A program made the position numbers and the translations under genes. Shown piece after piece: positions 12,116-22,100 of a DNA stretch of 64,000 nt. Origin of the DNA: Brassica napus (taxonomy: Eukaryota > Streptophyta > Magnoliopsida > Brassicales > Brassicaceae); NCBI RefSeq assembly GCF_020379485.1, contig NC_063437.1, positions 1,426,001-1,490,000 on the forward strand, written 5' to 3'. Numbering within the stretch: position 1 is the stretch's first letter; each line of letters begins with the position of its first letter. The notes under the pieces are model-generated. The model saw only the letters and a list, made by a program, of their open reading frames with translations. It was not told the origin of the DNA and made no database searches.

Positions 12116-12904
12116 CCTTGTTCTAAAACTCGCCCGAGTTACCGATTACTCGGCCGAGAACTCGTTACGCAGTGGGTCACCGTGGCGAGTTAGGGGTGAT
12201 CGGTGCAATTATTCGGCAAACCGATTTCTGTCCGCCGTGAACGTGGTTTAACAAAATCGCCGATTAGTTAACTAAACAGTAAAATCTATCGTGGAATAAT
12301 TACTCACTTCCTCTGATTTGTAAGTTCAAAGATCGTAAGTTTTGTTGAGAATCAATCAAAATCGTGTGAAAAACAATAAAAGATTATTAAAATCTGTTTA
12401 ACAATCGTGTGAAAATGGTGAAAAGGGTCAACTATGGACAGATTCGAAAGGAAAGAGATGATGGCATTATAGTAATTTATCATCCACTAAAGAAAAAGTA
12501 AAAAAAATAAACATTCTTTATTTACCTTGAAGCTTGAACCCGTACGTATTATGTAAGACCATATACGTAATAATGTAATATATAATTAAATATGTATATA
12601 ATTCATTAAAGACTGAAATAAATTACAAAAACAGCAACATATTCACCTCAAAACCGTGATCTATCATATAATTAGGCCAGCTTTCGAAAAAAAAAATCTC
12701 ATATCATTGGGTATTTATTTATAAACTATGAATCTAAGTATTAATGATGTATTATACATGTTTTATATGTATATATAAAGTATTATACATAAAAAATACA
12801 AAAAATTCCTCCCCGAGTACTCCCCGAATTTATTCCGCGTTTTTAATAAATCGCTAGGCCCGTGTGCACCGCACGCGTAGCGCCTAGCGAGTTTCCGAAC
12901 AAGG
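12116..12904. mobile_element. hAT-like non-autonomous DNA transposon
   Basis: A 789-bp insert with inverted ends (left CCTTGTTCTAAAACTCGCC; right end reverse-complemented CCTTGTTCGGAAACTCGCT) and an exact 8-bp duplication GTCGCAGA at 12108-12115 and 12905-12912. Excising it restores the array marker. Eight-bp duplication and termini of the TTCTAAAA type fit hAT. No transposase frame is present. The subterminal regions are rich in CGGCCGAG/ACTCGGC motifs. Confidence 0.8.
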
Positions 12905-14505
12905 GTCGCAGATAACATGTGAGAGGGGGGGGGGGGGGGTGTGGGGGTTGTGAGAGAGGGAGATGAGCTGCAGATGGAACGGCAGAAACCGAATAAATTA
13001 AATAAATAAAAATAAATAATTAAAAGCATATCCAAATGGAGTAAAATATTAAGATTTGCCTCTAAATACACGTCAAGTATCATAATCGTTGGGTACTCTA
13101 GGTTTTATATACTTTAGAGTTTGGAGTTAAGGGGTGTGAATTTGGGATTGAGGTTAAAAATTTTATAAAATAAAAAATTAAAGTTAAAACTTTGAAAATA
13201 AAATTTTTAAAATAGTTTCAAAAAGTATTTTAGAATTACGAAAAGAAAATTTGAAAAAATAATATATATTTTCAAAAAACAAATTATAAAAAAGTTCGAA
13301 ATTGAAAACATATAATCTAAATTATAAATAAAATTATTTATTATTATTATTATTATTTTTTAATTTTTACTTTATTTTTTTATATATTTTTTAATATATC
13401 TAGCGTATTATGGTAGTTTTACCTATTAAATGAAATATTTTTGTCATTTTCTTCCTTACGGTCTATTTTTGTGACCAAAACTTAAATATGGTTTATTTAA
13501 GAGAATTGTCCATATTCAAATCTAATTACATTTTTTGTAAAAAATTTATAATCTAGCGAAAGGTTAATGAAAACAAGACAAATAAAATAAAAACCAATGA
13601 TTAATGGTACAAAACAAAAAGAACAAAAGGAGTTATACAAAAGTGTAAAAAGTGATCTAAATGAAATTAATTTTTTACCACAAAAATGAAATTAATTAAT
13701 AAAGCACTTTAAATGATCAGTATATTTTACTGATAAAAATAATTATTTTTATTTCTGATAAAGCAAATGCATTGTTTTGAGCTTACAAAAAAAAACTGGA
13801 TTGTTTTGTATGTAAACAGAAGTATTTTTTTAATTATTTTATCTAAAACTGAGCTTATAATTTAAAACTATAAAAAAAATTATTTTTTTATTATTATTAT
13901 TTTTTTTAAATTTTTTCTTTATGTTTTTATATATTTTTAATATATCTAGCGTATTAGGGTCCTTTTACCTATTAAATGAAACATTTTTGTTATTTTCTTC
14001 CTTGTGGTCTATTTTTGTGACCAAAACTTAAATATGGTTTATTTAAGAGAATTTTCCATATTCAAATCTAATTACATTTTTTGTAATAAATTTATAATCT
14101 AGCGAAAGGTTAATGAAAACAAGACAAATAAAATAAAAACCAATGATTAATGATGCAAAACAAAAAGAACAAAAGGAGTTATACAAAAGTGTAAAAAGAG
14201 ATCTAAATGAAATTAAATACTAAAGCACTTTAAATGATCAGTATATTTTACTGACAAAAATAATTATTTTTATTTCTGATAAAGCAAATGCATTGTTTTG
14301 AGCTTACAAAAAAACTGGATTATTTTGTATGTAAACAAAAGTATGTCTTATGCGTTTAATTGTCATAAATTATGTTAAAAAAAGGAAGATATTTTTTTGG
14401 AATAAACGTTAAAAGTTTGGGTGGGGATATAATTGCTGAAATAATACGTAAAGTGAACCAAATTTTATATTTTTCAAACTATAATTTGCATTTGAGAACA
14501 TATTG
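12905..14505. repeat. Higher-order repeat copy 3 (about 1.60 kb)
   Basis: This copy has no internal transposon and the same order: G run (12925-12939), ILK leader, truncated MITE (about 13120-13512), GTACAAAAC sub-unit, second truncated MITE (about 13825-14060), GATGCAAAAC sub-unit. It is the cleanest reference for the higher-order unit. Confidence 0.75.
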
Positions 14506-15231
14506 ATGGTCGTAGATAACATGTAAGAGAGGGGGGGGTGGTTGTGAGAGAGGGAGAGGAGCTTTAGATGGAACTGTAACGGCAGAAACCGAATAAATTA
14601 AATAAATAAGGGAAAAAGCATATCCAATTGGGGTAAGGTATTAAGGGTTTGCCTCTTAATGCGGGTCAGGTGTCATACTCGTTTTGTACTCTAGATTTTA
14701 TATACTTTAAATTGATTTAATTAATTTTTTATTTCATCACTTGCTTTATTCAAATCTAATTACATTTTTATAATAATTTCATAATCTAACGAAAAATTAA
14801 GGAAAACAAGACAAATAAAATAAAAAACAATGATCAATGATGCAAAACAAGGAGAACAAAATGAGTTATACAAAAGTGTAAAAAGAGATCTAAATGAAAT
14901 TAAATTTTTACCAAAAACATGAAATTAATTACTAAAGTACTTTAAATGATCAGTATATTTTACTGACAAAAACAATTATTTTTATTTCTGAGAAAGCAAA
15001 TGCATTGTTTTGAGCTTACAAAAAAAACTACATTGTTTTGAATGTAAACATAAGTATGTCTTATGCGTTTAATTGTCATAAATTGTGTTAAAAAAGTAAG
15101 ATATTTTTTCTGGAATAAACGTTTAAATTTTGGGTGGGGATATAATTGCTGAAATAGTACGTAAAGTGAACCTAATTTAATCTTTTCCAAACTATAATTT
15201 GCATTTGAGAACATATTGATGGTCGAAGATA

Positions 15232-15490
15232 ACATGTGTTACGCTATATGATGTAATGGGCCCGAGAATCATGTAGAAATCGATTAACGTTTTCAAGTCC
15301 CTAGTGCTTCTCCCTTGTTAGCATAGACAGCACTCTATTTTACAAATTTGCATGATTATCCTATCGTTTTTTCTTTACTAATAATAATGTTTCGTGTGAG
15401 AAGCAATGTGTATAACGGTAACGGTCAGAGAATCCATAAACGTGTAATGAGAGTAGATTCACGCCAACCATGCTTCAAAAGCCAGAAGTA
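15232..15490 (+). repeat. CSY-upstream segment, copy 1
   Basis: This begins TGTTACGCTATATGATGTAA and ends AGCCAGAAGTATAGT, then runs into ILK-leader sequence (GGAACTGTAACTGCTGCAAC). It closely matches 17096-17352 and the authentic CSY-proximal copy at 18758-19016. Confidence 0.8.
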
Positions 15491-16188
15491 TAGTAACTGC
15501 TGTATATGGAACTGTAACTGCTGCAACCAAACAAATTAAATAAATAAAAAAATAAAGGAAAAAGCATATCCAATTGGAGTAAGGTCTTAAGGGTGTGCCT
15601 CTTAATGCGGGTCAAGTATGATACTCATTTTGTTTTCTAGGTTTTATATACTTTAATTGATTTAATTAATTTTTTAGTTCATCACTTGCTTTATTCAAAT
15701 GTAATTATATTTTTTTGTAATAAATTCATAATCTAACGAAGAATTAAAGAAAGCAAGACAAATAAAATAAAAACCAATGATTAATGATGCAAAACAAAGA
15801 GAACAAAATGAGTTATGTAAAAGTGTAAAAAGAGATCTAAATGAAATTATTTTTTTACCAAAACATGAAATTAATTACTAAAGCACTTTAAATGATCAGT
15901 ATATTTTACTGACAAAAATAATTATTTTTATTTCTGATAAAGCAAATGTATTGTTTTGAGCTTACAAAAAAAACTGGATTGTTTTCTATCTAAACAGAAG
16001 TATGTCATATGCGTTTAGTTGTCATAAATTATGTTAAAAAGGGAAGATATTTTTTTGTAATAAACGTTAAAAGTTTGGGTGGGGATATAATTGCTGAAAT
16101 AGTACGTAAAGTGAACCTAATTTTATATTTTTCAAACTATAATTTGCATTTCAGAACATATTGATGGTCGCAGATAACATGTGAGAAA

Positions 16189-16404
16189 GGGGGGGGGGGG
16201 GGGGGGGGGGGTGTGAGAGAGTGAGATGAGCTGTAGATGAAACTGTAACGGCAGCAACCGAATAAATTAAATAAATAAGGGAAAAAACATATCCAATTGG
16301 AGTAAGATATTAATGGTTTGCCTCTTAATGCGGGTCAGGTGTCATACTCGTTTTGTACTCTAGATTTTATATACTTTAATTGGAGAGGGGGTGGGGGGGG
16401 GGGG
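16189..16404. repeat. Short ILK-leader duplication bounded by two poly-G runs
   Basis: Two G runs (23 G at 16189-16211; 12 G at 16393-16404) are followed by almost the same roughly 180 bp of ILK leader (GTGAGATGAGCTGTAGATGA). The 0.2-kb duplication has one edge in a G run, consistent with slippage or unequal exchange there. Confidence 0.75.
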
Positions 16405-17095
16405 TTGTGAGAGAGTGAGATGAGCTGTAGATGAAACTGTAACGGCAGCAACCGAATAAATTAAATAAATAAGAGAAAAAACATATCCAATTAGAGTAAG
16501 ATATTAATGGTTTGCCTCTTAATGCGGGTCAGGTGTCATACTCGTTTTGTACTCTAGATTTTATATACTTTAATTGATTTAATTAATTATTTATTTCATC
16601 ACTTGCTTTACTCAAATCTAATTACATTTTTTGTAATAATTTCATAATCTAACGAAAAATTAAGGAAAACAAGACAAATAAAATAAAAAAACAATGATCA
16701 ATGATGCAAAACAAGGAGAACAAAAGGATTTATACAAAAGTGTAAAAGAGATCTAAATGAAATTAAATTTTTACCAAAAACATGAAATTAATTACTAACG
16801 TACTTTAAACGATCAGTATATTTTACCGACAAAAATAATTATTTTTATTTCTGAGAAAACAAATGCATTGTTTTGAGCTTACAAAAAAAAACTGCATTGT
16901 TTTGTATGTAAACAGAAGTATGTCTTATTCGTTTAATTGTCATAAATTGTGCTAAAAAAGGAAGATATTTTTTTCTGGAATAAACGTTAAAAGTTTGGGT
17001 GGAGATATAATTGCTGAAATAGTACGTAAAATGAACCTAATTTTATCTTTTCCAAACTATAATTTGCATTTGAGAACATATTGATGGTCGCAGAT

Positions 17096-17352
17096 AACAT
17101 GTGTTACGCTATATGATGTAACGGGCCCGAGAATCATGTAGAAATCGATTAACGTTTTCAACTCCCTAGTGCTTCTCCCTTGATAGCAGAGACAGCACTC
17201 TATTTTACAAATTTGCATGAATATCCTATCGTTTTTCTTTGGTAATAATAATGTTTCGTGTGAGAAGCAATGTGTACAAGGGTAACGGTCAGAGAATCCA
17301 TAAACGTGTAATGAGAGTAGATTCACGCCAACCATGCCTCGAAAGCCAGAAG
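17096..17352 (+). repeat. CSY-upstream segment, copy 2
   Basis: This is the same segment as 15232-15490, again joined to ILK-leader sequence at the AGTATAGTAACTGCTG junction. With copies 1 and 3 it defines a second higher-order spacing of about 1.65 kb plus the 0.2-kb duplication. Confidence 0.8.
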
Positions 17353-18757
17353 TATAGTAACTGCTGTATACGGAACTGTAACTGCTGCAACCAAATAAAT
17401 TAAATAAATAAATAAATAAAGGAAAAAGCATATCCAATTGGAGTAAGGTCTTAAGGGTTTGCCTCTTAATGCGGGTCAAGTATCATACTCATTTTGTTTT
17501 CTAGGTTTTATATACTTTAATTGATTTAATTAATTATTTATTTCATCACTTGCTTTATTCAAATCTAATTATATTTTTTGCAATAAATTCATAATCTAAC
17601 GAAAAATTAATGAAAGCAAGACAAATAAAATAAAAACCAATGATTAATGATGCAAAACAAAGAGACAAAAGGAGTTATACAAAAGTGTAAAAAGAGATCT
17701 AAATGAAATTAATTTTTTACCAAAACATGAAATTAATTACTAAAGCACTTTAAATGATCAGTATATTTTACTGACAAAAATAATTATTTTTATTTCTTAT
17801 AAAGCAAATGCATTGTTTTGAGCTTATAAAAAAAACTGGATTGTTTTGTATGTAAACAGAAGTATGTTTTATGCGTTTAATTGTCATAAATTATGTTAAA
17901 AAAAGGAAGATATTTTTTTCTGGAATAAACGTTAAAAGTTTGGGTGGGGATATAATTGCTGAAATAGTACGTAAAGTGAACCTAATTTTATATTTTTCAA
18001 ACTGTAATTTGCATTTGAGAACATATTGATGGTCGCAGATAACATGTGAGAGGGGGGGGGGGGGGGGGGGGGGTTATGAGAGAGTGAGATGAGCTGCAGA
18101 TGGAACTGTAACGGCAGAAACCGAATAAATTAAATAAATAAGGGAAAAAGCATATCCAATTGGAGTAAGGTATTAAGGGTTTGCCTCTTTAATGCGGGTC
18201 AGGTGTCATACTCGTTTTGTACTCTAGATTTTATATACTTTAATTGATTTAATTAATTAGTTATTTCATCACTTGCTTTATTCAAATCTAATTACATTTT
18301 TTGTAATAATTTCATAATCTAAGAAAAATTAAGGAAAACAAGACAAATAAAATAAAAAACAATGATCAATGATGCAAAACAAGGAGAACAAAAGGAGTTA
18401 TACAAAAGTGTAAAAAGAGATCTAAATGAAATTAAAATTTTACCAAAAACATGAAATTAATTACTAAGTACTTTAAATGATCAGTATATTTTACCGACAA
18501 AAATAATTATTTTTATTTCTGAGAAAGCAAATGCATTGTTTTGAGCTTACAAAAAAAACTGCATTGTTTTGTATGTAAACATAAGTATGTCTTATGTGTT
18601 TAATTGTCATAAATTGTGTTAAAAAAGGAAGATATTTTTTCTGGAATAAACGTTAAAGGTGGGGATATAATTGCTGAAATAGTACGTAAAGTGAACCTAA
18701 TTTTATCTTTTCCAAACTATAATTTGCATTTGAGAACATATTGATGGTCGCAGATAA

Positions 18758-19109
18758 CATGTGTTATGCTATATGATGTATCGGGCCCGAGAATCATGTA
18801 GAAATCGATTAACGTTTTCAACTCCCTAGTGATTCTCCCTTGTTAGCAGAGACAGCACTAGATTTTACAAATTTGCATGATCATCCTATCGTTTTTCTTT
18901 GCTAATAATAATGTTTCGTGTGAGAAGCAATGTGTATAAGAGTAACGGTCAGAGAATCCATAAACGTGTAATGAGAGTAGATTCATGCCAACCATGCCTC
19001 AAAAGCCAGAAGTATAGTGATAACAAGTGTGGGTAGACACTATAAGAATAAGCGTAGTGAGTTTCAATTAGTACTCACTTATAACTTCCTTTCTTCTTTT
19101 GAGGTGAAA
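18758..19109 (+). promoter_or_regulatory. CSY proximal upstream region
   Basis: The third copy of the CSY-upstream segment ends at the gene itself: after AGTATAGT the sequence continues into GATAACAAGTGTGGG rather than ILK leader, and reaches the CSY ATG at 19110. The right edge of the array is therefore near 19016. No unambiguous TATA box was assigned. Confidence 0.55.
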
Positions 19110-22100
19110 ATGGAGAGGGGGATTGCTCGTTTGGCTGTTCTCTCTGCGCACTTGGAGGTGTCTGATCAGGTGATACTGCCAGCGATCGAGCCATGGTGCA
19201 CATCGGGTGCTAGTGAACTGCATGGATCCCTTAAAGGAAGCTTGACCATAGTCGATGAGCGCACAGGAAAGAAGTACCAGGTCCCAGTTGCAGAAGATGG
19301 TACTGTTAAATCCATCGATCTCAAGAAGGTATATTAAAAAAAGTTTTCTAGTGACAAGTAGGATGGGACCTGAGACTTAAGAGGTCATAATATTTGAAAC
19401 TAATCTTAATAAACAATCGGCAGTTTAAAAACCACATGACATATGTATAATAATTCTATAAAATTGGGGCCTCGAATGTGTTATTCGGCTATGACTGGTC
19501 CATGTTGAAAAAAGCATGCAGTTTATTAGAGATGCATGTTTTGTATATTATATGGATTATACACGTTGATTAGAGATGCATGTTGTTTGTATATCAAAAA
19601 AAGTTGTCTGAATATTTAAGAATGCACGTTGTGTGTATATCCCTTATATATTAATTGAGAAACATTACAACCTTTAAGTGTAGCCATGTGTCATCACCAA
19701 AATGAAATTCAGAATCCTTAGAAAATATTGGTCCAATTAAATATATATTATACTTTTCGTAAAACTAATCATCAAATTAATTAAAGTGTATAATTACTAT
19801 TTTATTTTCTTTCCTTAAATAAAAACTACGAAATTACCAAATATGACTATAATATATATGACAATTAATGATTCTAATAATAAATATTTGATAGCAATTT
19901 ATATCTCATCCATCGTTTTTGTTTAATTTTATATTATTAAAATAAATTAAACAATCAAATTACCTATAAAATTAAAATATAGATTTTTTCGTATATGTTA
20001 TATTTTGAATTTTCAAAAACGACAAAATTACTAAATTTTTTAAAATTATTGTGTTAAAAATTAATGATCAATGGTTTAACGTCCCCTATATATTAAAAGA
20101 GAAACATTTAAAAAGTGTAGAACATGTAGTTTGTTCCAATTAAAAAAGTGTCATGCTGATTTTTCATGTAATTGGAATGTTAGTTTGTTTACGTTGCGGC
20201 TTGAAAATCAATTGAAAATTTTGTTAGTCCAGAATTAAATTGCTAGGGAATGTTATATTATATAGTATGTTCGTTATGGACCATTGATTTGTCAAGTTGA
20301 AACTATTATATATTATATCTTTAAATAAAACCTACGGAATTACCTAATGTTATTATGATATATATAATATTTAATGATTTTAAATAATGAAGAGTTTGTT
20401 AATAATCTGTATATTTTCTATCATTTTTGTTTAATACTTTATTATTAAAATAAATTACATAATTACATTAATCATATATTAAAAAATTATATTTTTTTGT
20501 ATATGTTGTATTTTAAAATTTTCAAAACGAAATAAATTACGAAAACTGTTAAAAGTCTCACATAAACCTTTTGTGATCAATGTTTAAATTTTTTTCTATA
20601 ATAAGATACAATGATAATAAAATCATATAAATAAATAATTTTATTTTAATAGGTGTTTATGTTAATATATATATATATATATATATTTTTCCTATCGTTT
20701 AAATTTAATTATATATCATATACGATAAATAAGATTGATTGTTTTGATTTATTTATCCTAAAATGATTGCGAATAAATAAGAGCGGCAATTTGATTTATA
20801 TGTGCAAGCCAATTTATTACATAATAGTAACTAATTTCTTAGTTGCTTAATATATTATTATTATTTTATTATTTCATAATATGCAAAAAAAATATAAAAT
20901 AAGTTATAAATATTTTATATTTATTCTGCACAAGATGCAGATCTTAACCTAAGTATGTATCTATTTAATATTTTGAATCTTAAACATTTTCTAAATCTCA
21001 GGCCAAAATAAAAGAAAGAAAAGAGAATAAACTCAAAAAACAATATTTATATCGAGCAATAACTAAAATGACACAAAAAAAAAGAAAAATATCGAAAATA
21101 GATAGGATTGACACGTGAACATAAACTTTTCATAACCATAATTAACTTTTAAATTGCTAAATCATGATATAAAATCAAGCTGACATAGTTTCATTGTAAC
21201 CAAATAATAGGCATGAGATTCTTCTGCTTAAACATTAGGTTTTTATGTGATAAAATAATTTTTTAACCTAAAATATTTTTGAAAACGGGATCGGTTCATT
21301 AGTAAACATATTATGTAATTAACAAAAAAAATTTAAAAAAATTGTTTAATGGCCAAAAATATTAATTCGAATAATAATATAAATTTTATTCTAGTTATAT
21401 TGATTATATATGGACTTACTTGCATGGTTGGTGCAGATAACGATGGGAAAGGACGACAAGGGGGTTAAGTTATACGATCCTGGTTACTTAAACACAGCTC
21501 CTGTTCGATCTTCCATTTCTTACATCGATGGAGATGAAGGAATCCTACGTTATAGGGGATACCCAATTGAAGAGTTGGCTGAGAGTAGTACTTTTCTTGA
21601 GGTTGCTTATCTCCTCAGTAAGTCTTGCATCATCATCATTATCATCATGTAGCTTCTCTTTGCATGTTGCTTTCTCCTCAGTAAGTATCTTGGTATTTCT
21701 TGTTTTTTCTTTCTCTTGCAGTTTATGGGAATCTGCCTTCTAAAAGTCAGCTAGCTGATTGGGAATTAGCGATTTCTCAGCATTCAGCTGTTCCACAAGG
21801 ATTGTTGGTGAGTTTATTCTACTCTTTCCTTTATAAGTTGCTTTGTGTAAACCATAATGCTTCTTAGCTCTTTCAAGGATTGCTGCATCATGTCTATTTT
21901 GTGTCTTAAAAACCATTAAACTAACCAAACTATATCAACTAATAAAAAATAACTTCAGATTAAAAAAATTTAGCACTTTTAGCTGTTTGCATCATGTCTA
22001 TCTTACCGTTGTAAATATGATTATGTTTATATGATGGGTGACCATTTTTTGCCCTGTAAAACTTAATATTGACAAGTCACATATATATAGTTAGAAATAT

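Larger units (their letters stand above)
3300..19016. repeat. 15.7-kb tandem array of the ILK/CSY intergenic region
   Basis: The ILK leader and upstream region (3300-4000) recurs many times up to the CSY gene. The most useful marker reads GATGGTCGCAGATAACATGT, usually followed by GAG and a G run; it or a variant occurs near 3993, 5246, 7922, 11022, 12102, 14506, 15219, 16164, 17083, 18029 and 18744. A second marker is the leader motif ending GCATATCCAAATGGAGTAA. Three copies (from about 15232, 17096 and 18758) carry the sequence just upstream of CSY instead of the G run, and join at AGCCAGAAGTATAGT back into ILK-leader sequence. The unit is therefore the complete divergent intergenic region. 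Copies are highly similar but differ by indels and nested insertions. No gene was seen inside apart from retroelement remnants. Confidence 0.9.

Noticed and set aside
3300..19016. Regularly spaced repeats considered as a CRISPR-like or centromeric satellite array
   Set aside because: Units are 0.7-1.6 kb, irregular, derived from one intergenic region and in a plant nuclear context; neither CRISPR structure nor short satellite monomers are present.
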